DNA from: Agrobacterium tumefaciens str. B6
GTDB lineage: Bacteria > Pseudomonadota > Alphaproteobacteria > Rhizobiales > Rhizobiaceae
Direction of reading: 5' to 3'
Assembly: GCF_001541315.1 (NCBI RefSeq)
Contig: NZ_LMVK01000002.1
Span: 86,977-150,976 of the forward strand
Length of the DNA: 64,000 nucleotides
How positions within the stretch are numbered: position 1 is the first letter of the stretch; each line of letters opens with the position of its first letter. The notes under the pieces were generated by a model. That model did not search any database. It was given only the letters and a program-made list of their open reading frames with translations, and had not been told where the DNA came from. The position numbers and the translations under genes were made by a program. This document shows, one piece after another, positions 53,911-62,269 of the stretch.

Positions 53911-55419
53911 ATGAAGAAGTCATTGATTGCGGGCGCCCTTGTCTTGGGTTCCCTCAGCGCCGCGGTTTCGCCGGCGCTTGCGGCATCGGGGCCGATCAAG
54001 ATCGTGCTGGCGGAAGAGGCGGACCTGCTTGAGCCCTGCATGGCCACCCGCTCCAATATCGGCCGTATCATCATGGAAAATGTCAGCGAGACGCTGACCG
54101 AGCTCGATGTGCGCGGCAAGAAGGGCGTTCAGCCGCGCCTTGCCGAGAAGTGGGAGCAGAATGCCGACGGAAGTTGGCGTTTCCACCTGCGTGAAGGCGT
54201 GAAGTTTTCCGACGGCACGACATTTGACGCCAAGGATGTGAAGCACAGCTTCGAACGCATCATGAGCGACAAGAACGCCTGCGAGTCCCGCCGTTATTTC
54301 GGTGGCATGACCGTGACCCCGTCGATCGTCGACGACCACACGATCGACTTCAAGACTGAACCGGCGCAGCCCATTCTGCCGTTGTTGATGTCGCTCGTTA
54401 CCATCGTTCCCGAAGAAACCAAGATGGAATTCATTCGCGAACCTGTGGGCACCGGGCCCTACAAGCTGACCAACTGGACGCCGGGCCAGCAGATTGTGCT
54501 CACCGCACGCGATGATTATTGGGGAGCCAAACCGCAGGTGACGGAAGCGACCTATCTTTTCCGCGCCGATCCTTCGGTTCGCGCCGCCATGGTGCAAACC
54601 GGCGAAGCCGATCTTTCGCCTTCCATTTCCCAGCTCGACGCCACCAATGCGAAGACCGACTTTTCCTATCTCGACAGCGAGACGGTCTATATGCGTCTCG
54701 ATCACAATATAGCGCCGCTGAACGATGTGCGGGTGCGCCGCGCGCTCAACCTTGCCATCGACCGGCAGGCCTTCCTCGGTACACTGGTTCCGGAAGGTGC
54801 CGTGCTGGCCACCGCGCTCGTTCCGCCGACCACGCTTGGCTGGAACCCTGACGTCAAGGTCTTCCCTTATGACCCCGATGGCGCAAAGAAGCTGCTCGAG
54901 GAAGCCAAGGCTGCCGGCGTCAAGGTGGATACGCCGATCACCATCATCGCGCGCACGGCGAATTTCCCTAATGTCACCGAGATCATGGAGGCGATCCAGC
55001 AGCAATTGCAGGAAGTCGGCTTCAAGATAGACCTGAAATTCGTGGAAGTGGCCGAGCACGAAAGCTATTATTCCAAGCCCTTCAAGGAAGGCCGCGGTCC
55101 GCAGATTGTCGCCGCCATGCACGACAATTCAAAGGGCGACCCGTCCTTCACCATGTTCTTCAAATATGCCACCAAGGGCACGCAGTCTGGCTTCTCGGAC
55201 AAGAAGGTGGATGATCTGATCGAACGTGCATCCGCAGCCGTGGGTGACGAACGCGCCAAGCTCTGGTCGGAACTCATCGCTTATCTGCACGACGACGTGG
55301 TGGCTGATGTGCTGCTGTTCCACATGGTCGGCTTCTCCCGTGTCTCGGAACGGCTGGACTTCAAGCCCACCATTGCAACGAACTCGATGCTGCAGCTTTC
55401 GGAAATTGGCATCAAATAA
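53911..55419 (+). CDS. Peptide/oligosaccharide-type ABC transporter substrate-binding protein (SBP_bac_5)
   Basis: A 502-residue periplasmic binding protein of the DppA/OppA fold. Signal peptide about 1-25 with cleavage after ALA (SPALA-ASG). Family patterns: LTELDVRGKKGVQPRLAEKWEQNADGSWRFHLREGVKFSDG and VRRALNLAIDRQAF. Such proteins bind peptides, but also oligosaccharides or opines in rhizobia; gene context favours a sugar acid. GGGAGGAG precedes the ATG at 53911. A stem-loop follows the stop. Confidence 0.93.
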   Translation: MKKSLIAGALVLGSLSAAVSPALAASGPIKIVLAEEADLLEPCMATRSNIGRIIMENVSETLTELDVRGKKGVQPRLAEKWEQNADGSWRFHLREGVKFSDGTTFDAKDVKHSFERIMSDKNACESRRYFGGMTVTPSIVDDHTIDFKTEPAQPILPLLMSLVTIVPEETKMEFIREPVGTGPYKLTNWTPGQQIVLTARDDYWGAKPQVTEATYLFRADPSVRAAMVQTGEADLSPSISQLDATNAKTDFSYLDSETVYMRLDHNIAPLNDVRVRRALNLAIDRQAFLGTLVPEGAVLATALVPPTTLGWNPDVKVFPYDPDGAKKLLEEAKAAGVKVDTPITIIARTANFPNVTEIMEAIQQQLQEVGFKIDLKFVEVAEHESYYSKPFKEGRGPQIVAAMHDNSKGDPSFTMFFKYATKGTQSGFSDKKVDDLIERASAAVGDERAKLWSELIAYLHDDVVADVLLFHMVGFSRVSERLDFKPTIATNSMLQLSEIGIK

Positions 55420-55444
55420 GACCCCGCGTCTTGTCAATTGAGAA

Positions 55445-55474
55445 GCGGCGGCGCAGCGAAAGCTACGCCGCCGC
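55445..55474 (+). other. GAAA-tetraloop stem-loop after the SBP_bac_5 gene
   Basis: Positions 55445-55457 (GCGGCGGCGCAGC) pair with 55462-55474 (GCTACGCCGCCGC), 13 pairs with one C-A mismatch, closed by a GAAA tetraloop. It lies between binding protein and first permease with no T-run, typical of an mRNA-stabilising intercistronic element. Confidence 0.65.
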
Positions 55475-55495
55475 ATTGAAAAACCGGAGGCAACC

Positions 55496-56410
55496 ATGCT
55501 GAGCTTCATCCGAAAACGTTCCGTTGCGAGCCTGATCTCCCTGATCGGCCTCATCGTTATGGTTTTCTTCCTGTCCCGCCTGACGGGGGACCCGGCCGCG
55601 CTGTTTCTGCCGGTGGAGGCTTCGGAGGAGTTGAAGCAGCAGTTTCGGGCGCTGCACGGGCTGAATGATCCGCTGATGGTGCAGTTTCTGCGTTATGCGG
55701 GCGATGTGATGACGGGGGATCTGGGCGAATCGCTCAGAAAAGCCCGCCCGGCACTGGATGTTGTGCTGGAGGCTTTCGTCTGGACGCTGTGGCTTGCGGT
55801 CATCACCATGTCGCTGGTCACAACCGCCGCAATCGTCGTGGGTTCGCTTGCGGCTTTCCGCTCCGGCGGCTTTTTCGACCGCATGGCCTCGAGCATCTCG
55901 CTCATCGGTGCATCCGTGCCGGATTTCTGGCTGGCGATCGTTGCCATCGTCGTCTTCTCCGTTAATCTTGCCTGGCTGCCCACGTCAGGCACGGGCTCCG
56001 TGCTGCACTGGATATTGCCGATCGCGGTCCTGTTCGTGCGCCCCTTCGGTATTATCGTGCAGGTGGTGCGCGGCTCGATGATCGGCGCTTTGTCCTCGGC
56101 CTATGTCAAAACGGCGCGCGCCAAGGGCGTGAAGTCGGGTCCGATCATTTTCATCCATGCCTTGCGAAACGCCATGCTGCCGGTCATCACCGTCATTGGC
56201 GACCAGGCGGCAAGCCTTCTCAACGGTGCGGTCATCGTCGAAACCATCTTCGGCTTTCCCGGTGTCGGCAAGCTGATGATCGATTCCATTCTTCAACGCG
56301 ATTTCAACGTCGTTTTGGCCGCCATTCTCGTGACCGCGCTGGCGATCTTCCTGATGAATCTTCTGATCGATATCGCCTATGCGCTCCTCGATCCGCGTAT
56401 CCGGCACTGA
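55496..56410 (+). CDS. Peptide-type ABC transporter permease (DppB family)
   Basis: A 304-residue permease with six helices. The N-terminal helix is followed by FFLSRLTGDPAALFLP, and the EAA-like loop is YVKTARAKGVKSGPIIFIHALRNAMLPVITV. CGGAGG precedes the ATG. Partner of the gene at 56426. Confidence 0.94.
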   Translation: MLSFIRKRSVASLISLIGLIVMVFFLSRLTGDPAALFLPVEASEELKQQFRALHGLNDPLMVQFLRYAGDVMTGDLGESLRKARPALDVVLEAFVWTLWLAVITMSLVTTAAIVVGSLAAFRSGGFFDRMASSISLIGASVPDFWLAIVAIVVFSVNLAWLPTSGTGSVLHWILPIAVLFVRPFGIIVQVVRGSMIGALSSAYVKTARAKGVKSGPIIFIHALRNAMLPVITVIGDQAASLLNGAVIVETIFGFPGVGKLMIDSILQRDFNVVLAAILVTALAIFLMNLLIDIAYALLDPRIRH

Positions 56411-56425
56411 GGAGGCCCTTCAGCC

Positions 56426-57349
56426 ATGAGCCTTTCCAACGCCGACACCGAGATCATAGCCGAACCCTCCTTCGCAACGCGCATGCTGCGCATGTTGTGG
56501 GCGGATAAATTCGCGCTCTGTGCCGCGGTCTTCCTTATCATCGTCGTTATCCTCGCTTTTGTCGGCCCGGCATGGCTCGGTGATCTCGCGACGAAACAGA
56601 ACCTGCGCGGACGCAATCTCGCCCCGTTCGACTGGCAGCGCGAGTGGTATTTCTGGCTGGGGGCGGATGCGCTCGGCCGTTCGCTTCTCGCGCGCATCGT
56701 CGCCGCCACGCAAAATACGATGATGATTGCGGCCGGCGCAGTGCTTCTTTCCGCCATAACCGGCACCGTGCTCGGCCTGATTGCCGGTTTTTCCTCAAGC
56801 CGTGTCGGCCAGATCATCATGCGGCTCGCGGATGTGATCATGTCGTTCCCGTCGCTCTTGATCGCGGTCATCGTGCTTTATCTGCTCGGCTCCTCCATCC
56901 TCAACCTGATGCTGGTTCTCGCCATCACCCGCATTCCCGTTTACATCCGCACCACAAGGGCCGAGGTGCTGGAGGTGCGCGAACGCATGTTCGTGCAGGC
57001 AGCGCGTGTGATGGGCGCATCAGGCAAACGCATTCTGTTCCGCCACATCCTGCCCGTCGTGCTGCCAACACTGACGACGCTCGCAACGCTGGATTTCGCC
57101 TATGTGATGCTGGCGGAAAGTGCTCTCTCCTTCCTCGGAATTGGCATTCAGCCGCCGGAAATCACCTGGGGCCTGATGATTTCGCAGGGGCGGCAATATC
57201 TCACCAATGCCTGGTGGCTGTCGTTCTGGCCGGGGCTCGCCATCATCCTCACCACCCTGTCGCTCAACCTGCTTTCCAACTGGCTGCGTATCGCGCTTGA
57301 TCCCGTGCAGCGCTGGCGGCTGGAAATGAAAGGCCGCAAGCATGGCTGA
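56426..57349 (+). CDS. Peptide-type ABC transporter permease (DppC family)
   Basis: A 307-residue permease with the DppC N-terminal helix and the segment WLGADALGRSLLARIVAATQNTMMIA (GTDxxGRD-like motif). The coupling loop is FVQAARVMGASGKRILFRHILPVVLPTLTT. GGAGG precedes the ATG; its end overlaps the ATPase start by 8 bp. Confidence 0.94.
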   Translation: MSLSNADTEIIAEPSFATRMLRMLWADKFALCAAVFLIIVVILAFVGPAWLGDLATKQNLRGRNLAPFDWQREWYFWLGADALGRSLLARIVAATQNTMMIAAGAVLLSAITGTVLGLIAGFSSSRVGQIIMRLADVIMSFPSLLIAVIVLYLLGSSILNLMLVLAITRIPVYIRTTRAEVLEVRERMFVQAARVMGASGKRILFRHILPVVLPTLTTLATLDFAYVMLAESALSFLGIGIQPPEITWGLMISQGRQYLTNAWWLSFWPGLAIILTTLSLNLLSNWLRIALDPVQRWRLEMKGRKHG

Positions 57350-58985
57350 CCATCTTCTCGACGTGCGCAACCTTTCCGTGGAGTTCCACACCGCAAGCGG
57401 TATCGTCCATGCGGTGAAGGATGTCTCCTACCATATCGACCGCGGCGAAACGCTGGCTATCCTCGGCGAAAGCGGTTCGGGCAAGTCGGTATCATCGTCG
57501 GCCATCATGAACCTTATCGACATGCCGCCCGGGCATATCAGCAGCGGCCAGATACTGCTCGACGGTCAGGACCTTCTGACAATGCCGGTTGAAGCGCGCC
57601 GCGAGATTAACGGCCGGCGTATCGCCATGATCTTTCAGGACCCGCTCAGCCATCTCAATCCCGTCTATACCGTCGGCTGGCAGATCCGCGAGGCGATGAC
57701 CACCCATGGCATGGACAAGGCAAAGGCCGAAGCGGAGGCGAGGCGGCTGGTCGCGCGCGTCGGCATTCCCGATCCCGACCGGGCGCTCAAGAAATATCCG
57801 CACGAATTTTCCGGCGGCCAGCGCCAGCGTGTGATGATCGCCATGGCGCTTGCGCTTCGGCCTGATCTCCTGATCGCCGACGAGCCGACCACCGCGCTTG
57901 ACGTGACGGTGCAGGCAGAAGTGCTTTCGCTGCTCAAGGAATTGCAGCGGGAGACCGGCATGGCCGTGCTCATCATCACCCATGATCTCGGCGTTGTCGC
58001 CGAAATTGCTGATCGGGTGGTAGTGATGGAAAAGGGCGTTCTGGTTGAGGCCGGCACGGTTCGTGAGGTCTATCGCAATCCGCAGCACCCCTATACCCGC
58101 AAGCTCATCAGCGCCGCACCCGGCAGAGGAGAAATGCACGAGCCGCAGGCGGCGGGCGAAGCGCTGCTCAGCGTGCGCGACGTGCGCAAGCGTTACGGCG
58201 CCTTCGAGGCGCTGAAGGGTGTTTCCTTCGATCTCATGGCCGGGGAAACCATTGCCGTTGTCGGCGAAAGCGGCTCCGGCAAATCGACGCTCGCGCGCAT
58301 TCTCCTTCGGCTCGACGAGCCGGATGCGGGCAGCGCCTCGTGGAAAGGTCGCGATCTCTTCAAGCTTTCGCCTGCGGAACTCTTTGCGCTCCGGCGTGAT
58401 CTGCAGATGGTGTTTCAGGATCCCACCCAGTCGCTCAATCCCCGTATGACGGTGTTCCAGCTTATTTCCGAGGCCTGGGTCATCCATCCCGATATATTGC
58501 CCAAAGCGAAATGGCGCGAACGGGTCGCGGAATTGCTGCATCAGGTCGGCCTTTCGCCGGAACATATGCGCCGTTATCCGCATCAGTTCTCCGGCGGCCA
58601 GCGGCAGAGGATTGCCATTGCCCGTGCGCTGGCGCTGGAGCCGAAGCTCATCATCTGCGACGAGGCGGTCTCGGCGCTCGACGTTTCGGTTCAGGCGCAG
58701 GTTATTGCGCTTCTGGACAAGCTTCGCCGCGAGATGGGCCTTTCTTTCATCTTCATCGCTCATGACCTGCCCGTGGTCCGGGATTTTGCCGATCACGTCA
58801 TGGTCATGCAGCGGGGAGAGGTGGTGGAGTTCGGCACGGTTCGGCAGGTTTTCGAGGCGCCGCGCGAAGCCTATACGCGTGCGCTCCTTTCGGCCAGCCT
58901 CGATCCCGACCCCGATATGCAGCTTACGCGTCGTCCGGCCGGTGCCGATCACACTATTGGAAATCCAAGCGGAGTTCTTTCATGA
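57342..58985 (+). CDS. Dual ABC ATPase (DppD-DppF fusion)
   Basis: A 547-residue protein with two complete ATPase domains: Walker [12 protein letters not shown] and [12 protein letters not shown], signatures [15 protein letters not shown] and [15 protein letters not shown], Walker [13 protein letters not shown] and [12 protein letters not shown], switch His in ITHDLGVV and IAHDLPVV. One polypeptide thus supplies both ATPases of the transporter, common in rhizobial oligopeptide and sugar ABC systems. It ends in an ATGA overlap with the aldolase gene. Confidence 0.95.
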   Translation: MADHLLDVRNLSVEFHTASGIVHAVKDVSYHIDRGETLAILGESGSGKSVSSSAIMNLIDMPPGHISSGQILLDGQDLLTMPVEARREINGRRIAMIFQDPLSHLNPVYTVGWQIREAMTTHGMDKAKAEAEARRLVARVGIPDPDRALKKYPHEFSGGQRQRVMIAMALALRPDLLIADEPTTALDVTVQAEVLSLLKELQRETGMAVLIITHDLGVVAEIADRVVVMEKGVLVEAGTVREVYRNPQHPYTRKLISAAPGRGEMHEPQAAGEALLSVRDVRKRYGAFEALKGVSFDLMAGETIAVVGESGSGKSTLARILLRLDEPDAGSASWKGRDLFKLSPAELFALRRDLQMVFQDPTQSLNPRMTVFQLISEAWVIHPDILPKAKWRERVAELLHQVGLSPEHMRRYPHQFSGGQRQRIAIARALALEPKLIICDEAVSALDVSVQAQVIALLDKLRREMGLSFIFIAHDLPVVRDFADHVMVMQRGEVVEFGTVRQVFEAPREAYTRALLSASLDPDPDMQLTRRPAGADHTIGNPSGVLS

Positions 58986-59863
58986 CCAAACAAGCCTTCG
59001 TCGCGCTCGTCACCTGTTTCAACGAAGACGAAACCATCAATTACGAGGCGACACGCGCGCAGGTGCGCCGCCAGGTGGCGGCCGGCAACAACATCATGTG
59101 CGCCGGTACCAATGGCGATTTCACCGCGCTGACGCATGAGGAAAAAATCCGGCTGACGGAAGAGGTGGTGGATGAAGTTGCCGGCCGTGCCAAAGTCATC
59201 GTGAATGCGGGCATGCCCGCCACGTTTGAGACCCTGCAATTGACCAAAGCCTTTGACCGTATCGGCGTCGACGGCATCGCCGTCATCACGCCCTTCTTCA
59301 TCGCCTGCACGCAGGATGGGCTGATCCGCCATTTCTCGACGGTGGCTGACGCCGTCAAAACGCCGGTCTATCTCTACGACATTCCCGCCCGAACCCAGAA
59401 CCACATAGAGCCGGAAACCGCCCGCAAACTCGCCGCCCACGGCAATATCGCCGGCATCAAGGATTCCGGCGGTGCACAGCAGACGCTCGAAGCTTATCTT
59501 CAGGTGGCGAAGGAGATGCCAGGTTTCGAGGTCTATTCCGGCCCGGATCACCTCGTTCTCTGGTCGTTGCAGAACGGTGCCGCAGGCTGCATTTCCGGCC
59601 TCGGCAACGCATTGCCGGATGTGCTCGCCGGCATTCTCAGTGCTTTCAACGCCGGTGACATCGCTGAGGCCGAACGCCAGCAGGCAATCTACGCCGACTT
59701 CCGCACCGATCTCTACGCACTCGGTTTCGCACCGGCCATGGTCAAACGCTCGCTTTATCTTCAGGACTCTTCCGTCGGCGCCAGCCGCCAACCGGCCCTT
59801 CTGCCGGATAAAGAGCAGGATGCCAGAATCGTGGAAATCTTGCGGCTTTATCGACGGCTCTGA
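58982..59863 (+). CDS. Dihydrodipicolinate synthase/N-acetylneuraminate lyase family aldolase
   Basis: A 293-residue class I aldolase. Schiff-base lysine is K160 (AGIKDSGG) and the catalytic Tyr is Y132 (YLYDIPAR). The usual GTTGE (DapA) or GSTGE (NanA) loop reads GTNGD at residues 42-46, so its specificity probably differs from both. Family members split or make 2-oxo-3-deoxy acids with pyruvate as product. Last gene of the transporter operon; not a lysine-biosynthesis enzyme by context. With a sialidase-like protein across the divergent promoter it could cleave a sialic-acid-like or keto-deoxy sugar acid. Confidence 0.9.
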   Translation: MTKQAFVALVTCFNEDETINYEATRAQVRRQVAAGNNIMCAGTNGDFTALTHEEKIRLTEEVVDEVAGRAKVIVNAGMPATFETLQLTKAFDRIGVDGIAVITPFFIACTQDGLIRHFSTVADAVKTPVYLYDIPARTQNHIEPETARKLAAHGNIAGIKDSGGAQQTLEAYLQVAKEMPGFEVYSGPDHLVLWSLQNGAAGCISGLGNALPDVLAGILSAFNAGDIAEAERQQAIYADFRTDLYALGFAPAMVKRSLYLQDSSVGASRQPALLPDKEQDARIVEILRLYRRL

Positions 59864-60002
59864 CGCCGCTATCGAATATGACGCGCACCGCCGCAGTTCG
59901 TGCGTGTCACCCCCAAAACATCCGCCAAAACGGCCACAAGCCTAAGCATTTCCCCAACCTCATCCATGACGAATAATTTGTGACACAAACACGAAATTCC
60001 CC

Positions 60003-60031
60003 TTGTCAGTCACGCCATTGATGTTTAAGAG
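60003..60031 (+). promoter_or_regulatory. Possible promoter of tRNA-Ser
   Basis: TTGTCA (60003-60008) and TAAGAG (60026-60031) with a 17-bp spacer, 30 bp upstream of the tRNA. Fair -35 and weak -10; suggested by position only. Confidence 0.35.
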
Positions 60032-60060
60032 GAGCGCGCAACGCAAGCGTTCGCGCATGC

Positions 60061-60150
60061 GGAGAGGTGGCAGAGTGGTCGAATGCACCGCACTCGAAAT
60101 GCGGCATACCTGCAAGGGTATCGTGGGTTCGAATCCCACCCTCTCCGCCA
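60061..60150 (+). tRNA. tRNA-Ser (CGA)
   Basis: A 90-nt class II tRNA. The acceptor stem GGAGAGG pairs with CCTCTCC, followed by G73 and an encoded CCA end. Anticodon stem CCGCA/TGCGG with loop CTCGAAA at 60093-60099 gives anticodon CGA (60095-60097), reading UCG serine codons. A long variable arm follows, as in serine tRNAs, and the T-arm is GTGGGTTCGAATCCCAC. Confidence 0.97.
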
Positions 60151-60151
60151 T

Positions 60152-60175
60152 AAGACCTTTCGTTTCGAAGGTCTT
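60152..60175 (+). terminator. Terminator after tRNA-Ser
   Basis: AAGACCTT (60152-60159) and AAGGTCTT (60168-60175) pair over 8 bp around an 8-nt loop, directly after the CCA end, with a short T-run. Confidence 0.5.
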
Positions 60176-60264
60176 TCACTGAGGAAACAAGCTCGCCAGT
60201 TATTGCTGGCTCGCCGCACCGGGATAATCCTTGGGACAGCTCAACGGTCTATCTTGTGTCCGTT

Positions 60265-61194
60265 TCAGAACCCATTCTCAGCAAGAAACGCCCTGCTGGC
60301 CGCCAGATCGTCCAGAATGCCGCCGGCTTTGCGCGGATCGCGCTCCTGTTCGATGGTGATATAGCCGCCATAGCCGAGTTCCGTCAAAAGGCTGCGGATG
60401 GCCGGATAATCGATTGAGCCGCGACCGATCGGGCACATGACGCCTTTGGCGCAGGCGTCGAAGAAGCGGATACGTTCTCCCATAACCGCATCAAAAACCG
60501 TGGCGTCGATATCCTTGAAATGAATATAGTCGACACGATCCCAATAGCGGCGAAGCGTGGCGACGGGATCCATGCCGGAATAGGCCATATGGCCGGTATC
60601 GAGGCAGAGGCCGGCCAGATCTGCGGGAATGTCCTCAACGATCTGCTGCAACTCATCGGCAAATTCGATGTAGCCGCCGGCATGGGGATGGATGGTGGCG
60701 CGCACGCCGTATTTTTCACGGGCGAGCGTTGCGATGGCGCGGATGTTTTCCACCATGCCGTTCCAGGCGTTTCCATCGAGGCGCGGCGCGCGGTCGGAAT
60801 GGCCGGCGGCATAGTCCCGCTCGTCATGTCCCCAGTCCATCACCGTCAGATAGGGGGCGGGAAAACGCTGGCCGGCATGGGTTTCGGGTTTTGGCAGGCG
60901 GGTGATCAACGCACAGATCTCGTCGGTCTGGCGCAACAGGTTGCGGCGGTTTTCCGGTGAGACCAGATCGTCGAAGATCGTACCGGCGACGATCTTCAGG
61001 TCGCGCTCATTGAGCGCCTGTGAAACCCGCTTGAGATCGAGCGGCAGATACCCGTAGGGGCCGAGTTCCAGACCGCCGAAACCGGCGGCCTTCGCCTCGC
61101 CCAGCACCTTTTCCCAATGGGGTAGATGGGGATTTTTGACGTCGTCGACGCCCCAGCAGCAGGGAGCGGTGGTGATGGTGATCTGGTTGGTCAT
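60265..61194 (-). CDS. Sugar phosphate isomerase/epimerase (IolE-like TIM barrel)
   Basis: A 309-residue AP-endonuclease-2-type TIM barrel resembling inosose dehydratase/IolE. Metal-ligand motifs are THAGQRF, HPHAGGYIEF, CLDTGHMAYSG, HFKDID and TIEQERDP. The start region MTNQITITTAPCCWGVDDVKNPHLPHWEKV matches IolE-like proteins. ATG at 61194 with GAGGA upstream. A stem-loop separates it from the related gene at 61250. Substrate not determined; inositol or sugar isomer catabolism is likely. Confidence 0.88.
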   Translation of the reverse strand: MTNQITITTAPCCWGVDDVKNPHLPHWEKVLGEAKAAGFGGLELGPYGYLPLDLKRVSQALNERDLKIVAGTIFDDLVSPENRRNLLRQTDEICALITRLPKPETHAGQRFPAPYLTVMDWGHDERDYAAGHSDRAPRLDGNAWNGMVENIRAIATLAREKYGVRATIHPHAGGYIEFADELQQIVEDIPADLAGLCLDTGHMAYSGMDPVATLRRYWDRVDYIHFKDIDATVFDAVMGERIRFFDACAKGVMCPIGRGSIDYPAIRSLLTELGYGGYITIEQERDPRKAGGILDDLAASRAFLAENGF

Positions 61195-61218
61195 GGCATC
61201 CTCGTGGCGCAATTGACG

Positions 61219-61241
61219 CCGGGCCGCCTTCTGCGGCCCGG
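61219..61241 (-). other. Intercistronic stem-loop
   Basis: CCGGGCCGC (61219-61227) and GCGGCCCGG (61233-61241) make a perfect 9-bp stem with a 5-nt loop between the two isomerase genes. No T-run in the minus direction, so probably an mRNA stabiliser or weak attenuator. Confidence 0.5.
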
Positions 61242-61249
61242 AGCAGGTT

Positions 61250-62191
61250 TCAGCGGCTGATGGTGGCTTGCAGGGCGTCGATGGAGGACTGGATGCCTGC
61301 CTCGGTGGACATGGTGAAATCTTCCATTTCGAGGCTCACCCAGCCATTGTAACCGGCCATGCGCACGACGGAGAAGAACTCCTTCCACCATTGCAGGTCG
61401 CGGCCGGCGCCTACCGCCACATAGTTCCAGCTGCGGTTGGCGACGTCAGTCACCTCCTTCAGCTCCAGCAGACCGTTCACATCCGCCAGGCCGCGTTCGA
61501 TGCGGGTGTCCTTGCCATGGCAATGGTGGATTGCACCGCCCAGCGCACGGGCCGACGCGATGGGATCAGCCCCCATCCACATCAGATGCGACGGATCGAG
61601 ATTCATGCCCACCGTCGGGCCGACTTCGTTGCGCAGGCGGAACAGGGTTTCCGGGTTCCAGACAAGCATGGCCGAGAAATTCTCGAGCGCATATTTTTCG
61701 ACGCCAGCTTCTTTCGCGAGCTTCACGAGCCCATGCCAGAGGGGGAAAGCGCGATCTTCCCACTGGTAACGGTCGCGCTCTGGCATCTCGTTCGGCCAGC
61801 TCTTGGTGTAGACGAGCCAGTTCGGCACGGTATCGCCGGGCGCCGCCTCCGGCAGGCCGGACATGGTGACGATCTTTGTCACGCCGATTTCACCGGCGAG
61901 CCGAACGGTGTCCTGCATTTCCTTCAGGTGGCGCTTGCCCATATCGCCGGGATCGAGCGGGTTGGCGGAGCAATTGAGGGCGGCGATTTCGAGGCCGCGG
62001 GCCTCGATTTCCTTGAGCTTGGATTTGAGAAGCCCCTTGTTCGCCAGAAGTTCGTCCGCCCGGAAATGCGGGCCACTGGACCATCCGCCTCCGGTCATCT
62101 CGATGCCTTCGACGCCAAGCGCGACGCATTTGTCGAGCATATCTGTGAAGGACAGGTTCGCCATGACATCAGTACAAATCGCGAGTTTCAT
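61250..62191 (-). CDS. Sugar phosphate isomerase/epimerase (TIM barrel)
   Basis: A 313-residue xylose-isomerase-like TIM barrel. The likely metal ligands are Glu in YALENFS, Asp/His in NLDPSHLMWMGAD, His in HCHGKDTRI and Glu in SLEMEDFTM. Begins MKLAICTDVMANLSF with a normal TIM first strand. Sits between the IolE-like gene and the oxidoreductase in one minus operon. Substrate unknown. Confidence 0.9.
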   Translation of the reverse strand: MKLAICTDVMANLSFTDMLDKCVALGVEGIEMTGGGWSSGPHFRADELLANKGLLKSKLKEIEARGLEIAALNCSANPLDPGDMGKRHLKEMQDTVRLAGEIGVTKIVTMSGLPEAAPGDTVPNWLVYTKSWPNEMPERDRYQWEDRAFPLWHGLVKLAKEAGVEKYALENFSAMLVWNPETLFRLRNEVGPTVGMNLDPSHLMWMGADPIASARALGGAIHHCHGKDTRIERGLADVNGLLELKEVTDVANRSWNYVAVGAGRDLQWWKEFFSVVRMAGYNGWVSLEMEDFTMSTEAGIQSSIDALQATISR

Positions 62192-62269
62192 TGTGTTGTC
62201 TTTCCGAAAAATATGGGGACGCGCGTGAGGAGGAGGACGGGAGAGTGGTCCGGCGCGCCCCCGAACTGG

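Noticed and set aside
62204..62258. Possible GC-rich hairpin between the isomerase and oxidoreductase genes
   Set aside because: Arms GGGG-A-CGCGC and GCGCGCCCC need a bulge and a loop of over 30 nt; not convincing.
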